Below, piece by piece: positions 11,335-23,242 of a stretch of DNA of 64,000 nucleotides (its first letter is position 1; every line of letters starts with the position of its first letter). The notes below the pieces were generated by a model. The model saw only the letters and a program-made list of their open reading frames with translations, did no database searches and was not told the origin of the DNA. The stretch spans positions 2,556,340-2,620,339 of the forward strand of contig VJWN01000001.1 in NCBI GenBank assembly GCA_007644065.1, written 5' to 3'. This stretch comes from Margaritispora aquatica (lineage: Eukaryota; Ascomycota; Leotiomycetes; Helotiales; Discinellaceae). The position numbers and the translations under genes are program-made.

Positions 11335-12428
11335 ACTCCCCTGGGCCTTCGATAGGCTTGTAAGCTTGAAGCTTAGCTTGTATTTATCTGAATTTAGATT
11401 CGATGTGATAGAGACTAATTTGAGTCATTAATTCATTGAGTTATAGAGAATGATGTGTGATAAATTTGTTCCTAAAGCAGGGATCGAGTGTTTGCACGGC
11501 GCGGCCGTGAACTAGACTACAAACCATCATTCAACAGTTGAAAGGGAAAAATTGCAGACTGAAGCTTCTACTATCAAAGTAACAGTTAATGGTATCCAAA
11601 TAAATGATTTTCAAAACACCATGAGCAATTCGTGCTCTTTGCCTAAAGTAATGTGAAAGTGCTGAATTGAAATCCCCTCATTGTTCTCGCTTGGCTGCAA
11701 ATATATACTTCATATTCTAGAATTCATTTTTTGTGGCTATAAATGGATTGCTTTTGAGAAAATATATCATTTATCAATATCCTTAATATCGTTCATTCCA
11801 AGTCTGATGATAAGCCACCTTGAAATTGGTAAGGTAGGCAGAGCCATATGTGAGTCATGTGACAACATACCCCTTGTGTAGTTGGATGCATTACTCTTCA
11901 AGCCTAACAATCTTTAGAGATTCTACGAATGCTATAATCCTGATTTTTTTGAAAATGAAGTTTGATGAGAGGGCTCACTAAAAGGAACTTGCAAATCTAT
12001 GGGCCGGGGATCACGCTCTCAAGACAACAAATCACATGACTAATAAAACCCACCCGTGTCAAGTGAAAGTTGTCTTTGTCGTCTCTAGTCATAGTTCATA
12101 CTGATAAAATAGACAATAAGACCTGACCGGAGTCAAAGTCCACCCACGTCGGGTTGCTGTAGTCCATGATTTTTCGTAGGTTTTGTAAAACCATACGCAT
12201 GAAAACAAATTAATTGACACTTAATGTTCTACTCTTTAGTTCTAATACTTCAAGTAAGCGTATCTAAACTAACAGCTCGAAACCAACTGTCAGGTACTCC
12301 TGACCATATGTTTCGCCAACATGGGACTTACGTCCAAACTATTCAACCTAGACCGCCACATTAAAGCATAAAACATCATTACGTCCAATAAGGAACATGC
12401 ATCTAAACATTCAAAAAAACACCGGAAT
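11335..12428. other. AT-rich intergenic region
   Basis: 1.1 kb between the 3' ends of two convergent genes. AT-rich, with only short non-coding reading frames; nothing further seen. Confidence 0.6.
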
Positions 12429-13993
12429 CTACTCGTCTCGGGTATACACAGAATTCTGTCGCCAATTTGATCCATACCGCATGACTCCAATAGGTAATGG
12501 AACCAAAACCAAGCATATCCCACCAACAACCAAGAAGCCATATCCAAGTCCAAAGGCATCAGTCAAAGGCGGAATAGCGAGTGGTAGAATCGTGCCTGCC
12601 AAGCAACGAGTAATAAGGACCATAGTCATCGCAGACGCAGAGTACAGGCCAAATGAATCGACGATATATGAGGCTAAAGACACAGAAATAAGGAGCAAGA
12701 AGGCTCCCATGACAGCCACAGATAAGAGCAATATCGATACAGGCCAATGAGAGTATGGTGCCCAGCCGTAGATGGCACAAGCGAAGGGCATAAGGACTGC
12801 ACCTGTGACGAGGAAGGGAAGGCGGAATTCTGGGCGAGGAGCACCGCCATGAGACTTTTCGAGAGCAAGGTAGACACGATCAAGGAAGAGGCTAGAGATA
12901 AGAATACCCCCACTTGCACCGATGCCTGTCAAGATTAGCTTAATCCTATCAACACATATTTGGACTTACTAAAAGTCAGGAATGAGTACCCAGTCAAAGC
13001 TGGAGTGAAGCCATATTCTGTTGAGAGTATGCCTGGTAGTGTCGTTGCCATAACGTAGTAAAACGTAAAAATGATTGCACCATAAAATGACAAGATTTGT
13101 AACACAGAAGAATCTAGCATCATGAGTGCAGGTCGCTTGATCGAGGTTGAAAGTGTCGACCAGTATAGCTCGGAAGCCGCTGCCTTGGTTTCCCAAGCAC
13201 ACTTGAACGACTCATCCTTAGTTTCCTTTCGCAAGCGAGCAGCTCTCTTCTGCAAAATTGGCACTTGGTACGTCTCCTTAAAGAAGAAGAAAAACAAGAC
13301 CTCGCACGTAGCGGCAATTGCAGCACTCATCCATAGAATTACCCTCCAACCCAGTGTTTGAGCCACAACGCCACTGATGGCTGGTCCAACAGCACCACCG
13401 ATAAGTGGAGCGAGCATAACAAGTGACATGCCCGAGCCGCGAGAGTTTGCCGGGAAAATATCCCCAATCACGGCAGGATTAAGCACATTTGAAGCAGTCG
13501 CAAATCCGGTCAGGAAGCGAGCGAAAATGAAAAGCTCGGCTGATGGACTGGAGGCAGCCAGAATGACCCCAAGGATGAAAATGCAATTTGCCACATTGAA
13601 AGTGGGATAACGTCCGTAAATCTCAGAAAGAGGTGCGATCAGAAGAGGACCAAATGCTTCTCCAAGTTCCCATACTGTGACGAGAAGAATGCTTGCTGTA
13701 CGATCCTCCTTGCCTTTTAGATCGAACACAATTCGATCCGCAACGGGAACGATGCCAATACATGTGAAGGTTCTAAAATTAAGTTAGTAAACACTCGAGT
13801 TCAATTGAGACTGTACTTCTTACACAGTGAATGACATCAATGCCAACAAAGATACGATGGCTAGCTTGTACAACTTTGTCCAGTCTTGAGGGTTATCCGG
13901 ATCGCCATTCGGATCGAAATCCACTCGTGGATCCTTAACTGTAGGTTCTCTAGCTTCCGACACCGTTCGCAGCAAAGGCGATGATTCCTCCAT
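12429..13993 (-). CDS. MFS drug:H+ antiporter-type transporter (DHA1-like)
   Basis: Exons 13993-13824, 13772-12970 and 12925-12429 give 489 residues. The short polar N-terminus ends in DPDNPQDWTKLYKL, typical of this fungal group, before the first membrane segment. Motif A-like GPLLIAPLSEIYGRYPTF follows TM2, and motif C-like LAPLIGGAVGPAISG lies in the antiporter TM5 region. About 12 hydrophobic segments are visible, split 6+6 by a basic central loop (KRAARLRKETKDE). The family exports drugs, toxins, polyamines or secondary metabolites in exchange for protons at the plasma membrane; substrate cannot be told. No biosynthetic gene adjoins it, so a metabolite-cluster role is not supported. Introns are 51 and 44 bp. 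Confidence 0.9.
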
Positions 13994-15983
13994 TGTGATT
14001 GACTCTTGAACAAAAGCAAGTTTAAAATATAATATATATACAAGAGCGTAAGAATATAGAAAATTAACGGGATCAAGAGCTGAGTACTTATGATGAGAAA
14101 CTCGACAGCGGTGACTCGTGGTTGGTAATAGCCGAATGGGCTAGGCCGTAATTGTATAACTTTCCAAGATAAGGGGGGGTAGATCTTGAATATTATTGGG
14201 CGCCCTTGGATTACATAATGTCTCACACAATATGCTTGAGATACGGAACACGGGCTGAAAAATCTCATCAGTAGCCCGTCCGCAGTGTCGCCTACAGTTT
14301 CGGGAAACTGAGTGGTTATGACAACCTTATTTTCACCACATCCGAGACTGCTGGGGCGAATTACTCCATTACGTTGAATCAAGGGCGTCGATCATGAGAC
14401 TAAGATAAATAAGTATAAAAAAACAAGAAACCAATCTTTTAAGACAAAGGAAATGTCTTCATAATTGTTTCAGAAAGCCGACCTTATCCTTGTCATGTTC
14501 TCTGGAAGTTTGCAGTGTTCCGGTAAAATGGTTGTTAGAGAATCCTCTGATGTCATGTCGTAACCGAAGCAGCTGCAGAATATATGTAGTTGCTCCAAAT
14601 TATACATAAGGTTGGATGAGAAACTCAAGCACTACAGACTTCAACTTTGAGTATAAGAGCTAAGATTTGTTAAAGGGTAAATTGCTCCAGGTTTTCGTAT
14701 CCGAATTTTCAGTCTCATAGACGACACTTTTCTGAGCCCAAACCATTTCATCTTTCAAGCCACCCTTTAGAAAGACCACATTTTGTAATTAGAACTCATA
14801 GTAAGTCGTTTATCGTCTACCATCTTTGTCCATAGAGGTAGCCCCTTGGTAATTCAAAACGCGTTTAAATATAATCCTCAATATTGATTATCGCTCCTGA
14901 AGTGATACCAAGACGCAAAAGAGTTACAATGCATTTCTTTAGGTTTCACAAGCGCTTTCTCTGGTACCCCGACAAACTATTTTTGGATGTGTACAATGAG
15001 CGATTGAAATACTACCGTCAAAGCTAAACTTTCAATTCAGCACCTATATGCAAATCGACTCAAACATTGACCAACATCTATCCAATTCGTGCTTCCCGGC
15101 TCTAAGGTACATTTCTTATAGCATTAAAAAAGTGTCAACTATTCTGTTGTTCTAGATCGAGGTATTGTGCCTCTGGCTTTGGGTGTTGATAACAAAGGTA
15201 ATATTCACAACTGGTGTAAACGATAAAGTAGAGCCTAATCTTAGCTAACGTTCAAGGTTAGAAAAGGAAGCTTAATTCTACCTTGTGCCAAGTCTAGATA
15301 GCTTGCGACTTCAAGATAAGTGAACTAAGTTAAGATTTTCGCTTGATGTCGCGAAATCTTTCCATTAAGAAGTAAAAAAAAAAGTAAAAAAGTTTAAAAA
15401 GATGAGCCCTAATACTAGAATATTCGGGGAGTGAATATGCCTCAATTTTGAATGACCTCTCGTTTTTTCCTCCCCAAGACGTGATTTTGCTGTGGCAACT
15501 TGTGCTCCTTTCTTTTTGCAGCTGTGTCTTTTTCTTCTTCTTTAGATTGAGTTTTTTTCTTTCATTGGTAAGATGAAATGTTACGAGAGAGGAAAATCGT
15601 GGCCACGGTGCCCTAAGGCGAAATGAAGCGCGTTCAAATGAGTTACAAACACCTTGACACGAGGTTGGGAGTGCTCATGTCTCTCATGGAGCACTCAGTC
15701 TTGTGAAGCTTCAATGGACCCTCGCAGAGGTATAAACTTACCCTTCAATGCTATAGAGCTTGAAACTGATGGTGTTATATATGATATTACGCGTGGGTTT
15801 GTAAAATATATACATTTAATCTGTCCAACCTTGTGAGTTGAGCAATGCTAACGCAAGAAACAAATTTGGGTAAGTGTTAAAAGTCTTACAATCCATACAA
15901 ATGCTCCATATGTAACGAGAAACGAAAGCCAAAATTTACAAATACCATCCTCTATCCCTTACACGACGTGTCTTTCCATCCTC
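13994..15983. other. AT-rich intergenic region
   Basis: 2 kb upstream of the MFS gene. It holds A-rich tracts (about 15370-15405) and no reading frame with protein-like composition. No repeat family was recognised. Confidence 0.55.
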
Positions 15984-16435
15984 CTAATTATCACAAATCT
16001 GCTCATAGCTCCTAGCATCAATCACAAACGTGGCCCCCCCTTCCGCGATGACATCTAGTGTCGTCGCATTGCCCGCCATAACAGCCGTTCCTCCAGAAAC
16101 TGGTGATAATCTCTTCACATAGAGCACCTGCGCTCCTCCTTGCTGGGTACCACATTCGATGAAATGGTGCTGCCGTCACACGGGACCATCTTGTTTTGAA
16201 CATCAGTGCCGGAGCAATGAGTGGAAACGGCGTCACCGACACCTTGCTGAGCTGAGATTGAGACGTCGAGTTGGTAGACGCAGCCTCCAAGAGAGCAGCC
16301 ACGCGTGTAGTTGCTGACTGTTGAGGGCGTGGTGCAGCCAGGGCAAACTACTGCTCCTTGCGGTGCTAGGAGTGCGAGGACGGTAGATGAGAGGAGAGTA
16401 GCGAGAGTGGAGAGGGTTACTATTGAGAGCTGCAT
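15984..16435 (-). CDS. Small secreted Cys-containing protein with an apparent frame break
   Basis: The ATG at 16435 opens a signal peptide (MQLSIVTLSTLATLLSSTVL) and a Cys-bearing extracellular domain (VVCPGCTTPS, YTRGCSLGGCVYQLDVS, THCSGTD, VPCDGSTISSNVVPS). In this frame translation stops at 16115. Another frame from about 16165 continues with a protein-like sequence (GGAQVLYVKRLSP, GGTAVMAGNATTLDVI, GGATFVIDARSYEQICDN) to a TAG at 15984. No intron of normal length with good borders joins the two: the only neat GT..AG pair would be 23 bp. Either a one-base indel (pseudogene or sequencing error) or an unusual intron is present. Family unknown; secreted role inferred from the signal peptide. 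Confidence 0.5.
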
Positions 16436-17664
16436 TTTGGAAAGTCTGAATAGGATACTGTTAATGATATATGATGATTGATATAAGATGATGCTCAAGG
16501 TAGCTTCTTGGCTGCGGCAGATATTGTTCTTGTTTGTGTATTTGGGTGGAGATAAAGGTTAAGAGGTGATCGGGACAGATCTACTTATATTATTTATCAA
16601 ACGACGTTGATATGAACTATCATCAGATTTGCCTCTTCTATGCAGAAATAGGAGCCTTGGAAACACATCACCGTGCTTTCCGAAGCAACAGTCCAATAGA
16701 GCGCTTGATAGCAAGCACCTTTCTTTGCGTCTTAGAAGAATACGAAGTAAATCTTGAGAGGTTGACATCGCTGACTCGGTCTTACCTTTTAATATGCCAT
16801 CGTTGCTTCGCTATGGCTCTATAGAGATACATGGCGAACCAATCTAATGATGTGTATGCTTCTCGTAATAATAACAGGCCGCAGAGAGAAGTAACGTCTT
16901 AACACCAATGCCTCAAGAAAATAAGGATATCGGTCGCCCTCAGTAAGCAAGAAGCGCTTATTTTATGTCAAGCATTTCGTCACTTGGTACATTCATACTA
17001 AAAAATTGGACACCTTGTTACAGTCAGCTTTTCTCTCCATAGGACAATGATCGACACCGGTAAACCATCATATGATCAACGAGAGCCTCTCGATTCGATG
17101 CACAAGTAGTGTGACTTGTGTCTCTGCAATGAAATGCAACACGTAAATGCAAGGCTATAGACTTACTCCCTTGCCCACATCAGCACAACTCCTTTGTATG
17201 AAGGCATAGCTGAGGAGCCACTTTGATACAACAAGACAATATGACAAGAAGGGCATGCTCCAACTAAGACGCAAGACAGCATTGCAAAAATTTAATGTTC
17301 AAAATGTACGCTCCACTTGAAAGCATTGGACCCGTTTCATCAGATAGGCCATTGCCATACAACTGGAAAACGCGGCAGAATGGGCGAGATGTGTTCCCGC
17401 GGCGAAGAATTTATGCTTGGCTCGTCAATTGAGCATCCCGTCTCCCATAGAAATTTACTCCTTGATGCATCAAAAGAACTTGGAGTATGGTATCTCGTTA
17501 TACATAGCCTCCAATGCTAAACGCCCGCACGGATGACTTCCTTTTAGGCTCACAAACACATATTGTACAATCCCCATCATTCTACTCCCCCAGCCACAGT
17601 CGAATTTCTTCCTTGATTCATACAATGCCTCCTAACGTAACCCCCTAATCAATGCATTCAGGTC
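16436..17664. other. Intergenic region
   Basis: 1.2 kb with no supported gene. A 70-codon frame at 16612-16824 (plus) lacks any recognisable feature. The part next to 17665 is presumably the 3' UTR of the bL34m gene. Confidence 0.55.
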
Positions 17665-18138
17665 CTAGTGGCTCAACGTACTCCTCTTCTTCGCTTTCCT
17701 CCTCGCAATCGTCATGCGTCCCTTCCTTGTCTTAATCCTGCTTAGAAATCCATGCCTGCGCTTTCTAACAAAATGACTCGGATCGAAGGTTCGTCGTGGA
17801 CCGCACCGCACTTGTGTTGCTGCCAAACCAGGATGAGTTGAGATTTTGGGCAACAGATCCAAGACCTCGCCAGTTATGGACAGAGTACCGGTCGTGGACG
17901 GATTCAAGAGGGCGGCAGATGGTCTAAATATCGCAGATTGTGGGAAGATAGTAGGTCGTGATGGACCACGGAGGGATGTGAATGTTCTGAAATTATTAGC
18001 CACGCTATTTGGGGCGCATGTCTGATTTGGCACCAACCTTTTAGACGCAATTTTGAAAGCAGAAGATTGAGCTTGACGAGACACAACTGATGGTATCGAA
18101 TTGGCACCCAGGCCTCGAGAGCAGCGTAGACACAGCAT
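17665..18138 (-). CDS. MRPL34: Mitochondrial large-subunit ribosomal protein bL34m
   Basis: A single exon of 157 residues. The C-terminal 45 residues carry the bL34 signature: RRTFDPSHFVRKRRHGFLSR, then IKTRKGRMTIARRKAKKRS and LSH at the end. The N-terminal 110 residues are Arg/Ser-rich and low in acidic residues, as expected for a mitochondrial targeting sequence plus extension. The ATG at 18138 is chosen; in-frame upstream sequence would need a non-ATG start. The protein would sit near the exit-tunnel side of the mitochondrial large subunit. It is divergent from the RPA14-like gene with 216 bp between starts. Confidence 0.9.
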   Translation of the reverse strand: MLCLRCSRGLGANSIPSVVSRQAQSSAFKIASKRLVPNQTCAPNSVANNFRTFTSLRGPSRPTIFPQSAIFRPSAALLNPSTTGTLSITGEVLDLLPKISTHPGLAATQVRCGPRRTFDPSHFVRKRRHGFLSRIKTRKGRMTIARRKAKKRSTLSH

Positions 18139-18201
18139 GTTGATTAACTTGTCCTGCTGTTGAATCTGTGGTTGTCGAGAAGCCAAAGTGTTGTCGGTAC
18201 A

Positions 18202-18225
18202 GACTAACCCCAACTAGGGTTAGTC
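18202..18225. promoter_or_regulatory. Perfect 9-bp inverted repeat with telomere-like TAGGGTTAG
   Basis: Arms GACTAACCC and GGGTTAGTC flank CAACTA, between the divergent bL34m and RPA14-like genes. The right part, CTAGGGTT, differs by one base from the TTAGGGYT core known for Tbf1, a factor tied to ribosomal-protein promoters in several ascomycetes. Binding here is inference. Confidence 0.6.
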
Positions 18226-18354
18226 ACCGTGCCCTCAAAAAAAGATTCCCAAACCCGTCATTCTGAGAACCAAAATTATTGCGCCAAACCTCCGCGAGTA
18301 CGATCAATCCTCCAATTCTTCAATCGTGAAATACTCACGTTAACCTCACTCAAC

Positions 18355-19011
18355 ATGTCTGCTTTTCCACCCCACCGCTCTACCGAATCCCTGCGTGTTA
18401 GCAAGGACGTTGCTCTCAAATTCCTCTCGACGTATTTAGCAGCTACCAAAACGAGCCCCCACCTCCTTCCAAACGCACGCCTCGAGCCGTCTGGTCCAAC
18501 ATCCGGCGCAAACAATTCTTCAATCGTTGTTCACAATCTGCTGCGTGTGGAGGCCGGGCTACGTGGGGAATGGATGGCACCAAGTTTAGAGTTTGGGGAG
18601 AAGGTCCCAGTTGCACAGGGAATGGATGACGGCACAAATACAGGAAAGGCTGCCACAGATACAGAGGAGAATGCAGAGGGTTGGATGGATTTAGATCAGT
18701 ACCAGCGGGAGCAGAGCATTGAGGGTGGAGAGATTGGGTACACAGGCGCCAATGTGGTTGCGCAGGAGGGTGATTCGGATTTTGAAGGTGAAAATGGTAA
18801 GGAGGGTGGATTAGTAAATGGGAGGGATGGCGAAGATGAAGAAGATGCGCCTGCGGCGAAGAAGATGAAAACCAAACACCAAAATGCTCCACCCAAGGTC
18901 ACACCCAAGCCCTTGGACAAAGAGACAAGAAAGCACGACAAGAAGGCACGACTGAAGGCAGAGAAACTAGCAAAGGAAAAGGCAAAACAGGCAGCTGCCG
19001 CATCGAAATAA
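18355..19011 (+). CDS. Putative RNA polymerase I subunit RPA14/Ker1-like
   Basis: A single exon of 218 residues from the ATG at 18355. The N-terminal domain (HRSTESLRVSKDVALKFLST, LPNARLEPSGPTSG, IVVHNLLRVEAGLRGEWMAP) resembles the fungal A14/Ker1 subunits that dimerise with A43 on Pol I, as I recall that family. The middle is acidic (EGDSDFEGENGKEG) and the C-terminus is a lysine-rich helical tail (KETRKHDKKARLKAEKLAKE), also usual there. This assignment rests on memory of the N-terminal pattern, so it is moderate; a profile search against Pfam RNA_polI_A14 and S. pombe Ker1 would decide. Its 3' end is 64 bp from that of STE24 (convergent). Confidence 0.5.
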   Translation: MSAFPPHRSTESLRVSKDVALKFLSTYLAATKTSPHLLPNARLEPSGPTSGANNSSIVVHNLLRVEAGLRGEWMAPSLEFGEKVPVAQGMDDGTNTGKAATDTEENAEGWMDLDQYQREQSIEGGEIGYTGANVVAQEGDSDFEGENGKEGGLVNGRDGEDEEDAPAAKKMKTKHQNAPPKVTPKPLDKETRKHDKKARLKAEKLAKEKAKQAAAASK

Positions 19012-19075
19012 AAATCTTCACAGTCCGACGAAAATTCTTCTGAGATTATCATGCTTTTGGATTTTGAGCATCAAC

Positions 19076-20601
19076 CTACAGCTCTCTTCCACTCGCTTTG
19101 GTGGCAGCCTTCTCGTCCTTCGAATCCGAAACAGCCGCCTTCTCTTCTCCATACCACCCCAGGGCACCTAATCGCTCCGAGAGAATGGGGTGCGAGAAAT
19201 GATACGATGCATACATCCAATCCGCATCCATCGTGCTCAGATTTTGGATCTGGAGCTTGATCAATGACTTGGCAAGCTCCGTCTTGTATCCGAGCTTCTG
19301 AGCAAACTCATCAGCTTGGAATTCATAACGTCTGCTTAGAATGTTCATCAAGAGCTTGATAACTGTATCCATGGGGGCAAGGGCATCAGAGAAAAGGATG
19401 AATCCAATTATGATGGGAAATTCCTTGTGGAAGCCGAAGGACTCATATAGAGAGCGGTTATTGATGAAGACGGAGAACAAGGCGAATATGTAGAAGAAAT
19501 GAGCCTGTTTTAGATGTCAATGAAAAGATTCATAGGCCTATCAGATTTCTTTACCTGTGAAATTCCGAAGAGCTTGGTGGTATGCCCAAGACTCCAGTGT
19601 CCAAGTTCATGGGCAAGAACAGCGACAACTTCCTGTGTCTCGCTCTTATCAATTAATGTATCATAAATGACAATGTGCTTTTTCCATGGCATTCCAAAGA
19701 AATAAGCGTTGCTATGAGCGCTTCTTTTCGATCCGTCAATGACATAAAGCTCGTGAAGTGGGAACTTGAGCTTCTGGGCAAGGCTCTCAACGCCAGTCTT
19801 CAGATCGCCAGGTTGCAGAGGTGAAAGCTTGTTGAAAAGGGGCAGAATTGTCACCGGATAGATGGTGATCATGAAAACCTGTAATCCAGCACCAAAGAGC
19901 CAAAGGTAATAGAAAAACTTATTCCCGGTCTTCTGCACAATAGCCAAGAAGCCAGCCAGGATGGGAGGAGCAAGGACGAATGCCAGCATTTGTCCCTTCA
20001 GCATATCCATGACAAAGAGCTTAGGTGTTTGCTTGTTGAACCCAAATTTCTCCTCCAAGACAAAGGTATGGTAGACCGAGGTAGGTAGAGACAGGATTTG
20101 TTGGATCACAATGAAGCTGAGGACGAAGATGATGGAGTGCGTAATTTCACCAGAAAATCTGGCGGGAGCGAATCTAAGGAGCCATGAACCAGTCAAGCTC
20201 CAAAGCTTGGGCAGAACGTCATAGTAGATGAATGCAGTGTTTTGAATTTGACCATAGAGACCGCTAACAAGGCCGAACTTTGCTTTTGCTCTGCCATAAG
20301 CCTATTTTTTTTTATTAGCAGTGGCTCATGACGGGTAGGTGGGGTACAAACTTGGCTTTTATCGAAAACTTCTTGAGATACTTCACTTTGCAGAACTTTT
20401 GGTGGTCGAGTTTGTTTGAGGACTTGGTACTGCCTCAGAGACAAGAATCCCTCAAACAGGTATTGTGCGATGGAGAAGCCGACAATGAGATTCTTCCAAG
20501 GAAATAATGGCCTGTCCAGAAACCTGGCAAGACGCTGCATCATATTAGCCAGAGCTCATTTATCTTCCGCAAGTTAAGATACATACTTGAAGAGGATCCA
20601 T
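19076..20601 (-). CDS. STE24: CAAX prenyl protease 1 (Ste24, M48A zinc metalloprotease)
   Basis: Exons 20601-20587 (only MDPLQ), 20534-20352, 20301-19555 and 19504-19076 give 457 residues, close to yeast Ste24 (453). The zinc motif HELGH is near residue 300 (VVAVLAHELGHWSLGH), and the downstream glutamate ligand fits SRRYEFQADEFA. Other family blocks are LPTSVYHTFVLEEKFGFNKQ and GSKRSAHSNAYFFG. Several hydrophobic segments fit the seven-helix chamber in the ER/inner nuclear membrane. The enzyme removes the -AAX residues from farnesylated CAAX proteins such as a-factor-type pheromone and performs a second N-terminal cleavage of that pheromone; it also clears stuck translocons. The 15-nt first exon is easily missed by gene finders. 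Confidence 0.93.
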
Positions 20602-21122
20602 GATGAAATTCGATGGAGAAGAATGAAGTGAAAAAAGATGGCTTTAAGGCTATTGACAAATGGATCGAGCCTGTGGATGAAGACAGATTGCGCGGCAAAC
20701 AGCTCGGAGCTCCAGCAGCGGCTAAAATTAAGGTTATTTGACGCCGGAGCTCAATGTGGGCTTGTACCTGGAAATAGCCCGGAATTTAAGACAAATAAAC
20801 CCAAATTCAAAGACTGATCTTGAGTCCGTGATGAAATCCGATGAACGTCAACACTGGAGATTCAATCAGTAGTTTGGCTTGAGATAAGTCAACTTGAAAC
20901 TCGGAAACTAGGCAGTTGGGCCATGACGTACAAACCAGTGCTAAGACATGGATTCGTTATCCATTTCAAACCCAGGTCACAATATGAAGTCAATTTGAAG
21001 TGAAGTTGATTAATTTCAAACATTGGATGGCATATCGTGTAATAATAACACATGTTTTACAATGTATACATATATTCATACAATAAGTCGGCGCCAACAA
21101 CTTTGGACATCCGACTAGAATT
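20602..21122. other. Intergenic region
   Basis: 521 bp between the STE24 start and the end of the next minus-strand gene. It should contain the STE24 promoter and the 3' UTR of the Met-tRNA synthetase gene; no specific element was recognised. Confidence 0.6.
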
Positions 21123-22987
21123 TTAGGTTTCCACAGAGAGTGGTGGAAAGAGTCCATCCCACGCATTCTTTCCCACAGGCAACTTGGCAGCTCCATAAGT
21201 CAAGTCAGCTCCAAGCTTAGCATCAGCGAATGTCCTCTTTGAGTCCTCAACTCCGAGCATGTCTAGCAGCTGGGTAGCCTTCGTGGGCATATACGGTTGC
21301 AGAAGAATCCCCACGACTCGAACAGCTTCTGCACAGTAGTAAACTGTTTGATCAATCTCTGTTTGAATGGCGTCTTTCCGATCCACGTTCTCTACCATCG
21401 AAATCGATTTGACAAGGTCCCATGGCTGCTTAATCTGCAGGTATTTGTTTGTCTGGAATAGTTAGTGTTATTCCCTTTCCATAAACTATAAACTTGCCTC
21501 AAACACAACCTCCATAATACTTTGTAAGGCTGCTCCTGGATTAAGCTTCATAAACTCTGCATCCGCTCGCTCTGGTAAGCTAGCAACTATGCTGGCTTGA
21601 TGAGCTGAAGCTGCATCAAGATTTTTGAAACCCTTGCCAGCAGATTCAACAGCAGCCTCAACGCTCCATATCTTTGGTCGAGTGATTCTACTCAAGAGGT
21701 TCCCAAGGCCGCCTTGAAGACCCTTCTTGTATCTTTCAACAATGAAAAGATTTCCATAATCCGCATCGTTTTGGATGCCACCATCAAGTGCCAGATAATA
21801 TCGCATCACATCAACACCAAATCTCTCAATGGCGAAGAAAGGGTTGACGACATTGCCCGTCGATTTGGCCATTTTCTCGTGCCCAAGCGTCCAATGTGCG
21901 TGAGTGAGAATCTGTTTAGGTGGCGGCAAATCAAGCGCCATAAGAAAAGCAGGCCAATAAATGCAATGAAATCGAACAATATCCTTTCCAATTACTTGAA
22001 CGTCAGCAGGCCATCCTCCGGTGGTTTCCTTGCCGGGTGCCCAAGGGTAACCAGCTTTCGTAATATAGTTAATAAGAGCATCAAGCCAAACATAAATTGT
22101 TTGGCTCTCATCATCAGGAACTCGAATCCCCCAAGCCAGCCTATCGACAGGTCTCGATATCGAAAGATCTTCCAATCCTTCAGAAACCCACTTGACAACA
22201 TCCTTCATGCGCGACTTAGGCACTATGAAATCTGGATTGGCCGCATAGAATTCCAATAATTCATCTTTGAATGCCGATAATCTGAAATGGTAATTTTTCT
22301 CTGATATCCATTCAACCTCCTTACCTGTTTCAGATGAAGCCATAAACGTTCGTCCGGTGAAAGGGTCTAGTCGCTTTTCAATTGCAGCCTCTGGGTAGAA
22401 AGTCTCGTCACTGACACAGTACCAACCCTCATGCTTTGACTCGTATATGTACTCCCTCTCCCGCAGCAAATACCAAAAGTACTCGACTGCTTCTTTATGA
22501 TCAGGGTCCGTGGTCCGGACAAAGTGATCATTGCATAGATTTGCTTGACTTGCCAGCGACTTGAAAGTCTCGGCCACTGAGTCGCAGAATTCTTTCGGTG
22601 ATGTCCTGGCTTGGGCAGCTGCACGCTGAATTTTCATGCCGTGTTCGTCGGTTCCCGTGCAAAGGATGGCTTCTCTTCCCTTCAGGACTTGCCATCGCTT
22701 CAGAATATCTGAAAGAACCATGGTATACAAGTGGCCGACATGTGGGGCTGCCCTTGATCGTCAGCAAGCCCTTATTCTGAAGATGTATTGACAGTACCGG
22801 CATTGACGTAGAAAATAGGTGTTGTCACGTAATAGGGCTTCTGAAGGGCTTGCCTCGAGCTAGAGAAGTTCGCACGAGGTTGATCATTAATCCGACAACC
22901 GTTGCAGACCCATAGATTATTCCAATTGGACCTACTTCTTGGACCCAGACGTCCTCGAAGAACAGAATTCAATGGTCGCAGATGCAT
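21123..22987 (-). CDS. MSM1: Mitochondrial methionyl-tRNA synthetase
   Basis: Exons 22987-22798, 22747-21498 and 21452-21123 give 589 residues. After an Arg/Ser-rich presequence (RPLNSVLRGRLGPRSRS), the class I catalytic core starts with [20 protein letters not shown], where APHVGHLY contains the HIGH-type signature and spans the first splice. TGTDEHGMKIQRAA, the conserved WxxDA-like YVWLDALINY and the KMSKS loop (here KMAKS, near residue 355) follow, and the C-terminal anticodon-binding helices include TNKYLQIKQPWDL. It charges mitochondrial tRNA-Met. Intron 2 has a GC donor (GAG|GCAAGT). The start is 255 bp from the divergent MTR2-like gene. Confidence 0.93.
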
Positions 22988-23242
22988 CGCTGTTTTGGCA
23001 GCTGGGTTCGAATCCGTACTAAAACCTCGGCTTCAGTGATGTTAGACAATGCGGTCTGTGGGGCCGCATGTTCTGTCTGAATTTCGTAGAACTCGCAACC
23101 ACAAAGAATTCACTCTAAATACAAAAACAATACTTTTGTGGCCATTCAATATACATATTGCGGAACATGTACTTGTTTTCAACTCGAAAGCAAGCCACTA
23201 TTCCTTGAAAATCTGCGATCAAGCATCAAACAAAGAGCAACC

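Noticed and set aside
15654..15836. 60-codon frame on the plus strand
   Set aside because: AT-rich sequence without signal peptide, domain or splice continuation.
13994..15983. Possible degenerate transposon in AT-rich DNA
   Set aside because: No terminal repeats, target-site duplication or transposase-like peptide seen; AT-richness alone is not enough. A RIP-index calculation would test it.
23007..23022. GGGTTCGAATCCG, a perfect B-box-like tRNA motif
   Set aside because: The flanking bases do not pair into a T-stem, and no A-box or acceptor stem lies at the right distance. It sits in the MSM1/MTR2 promoter.
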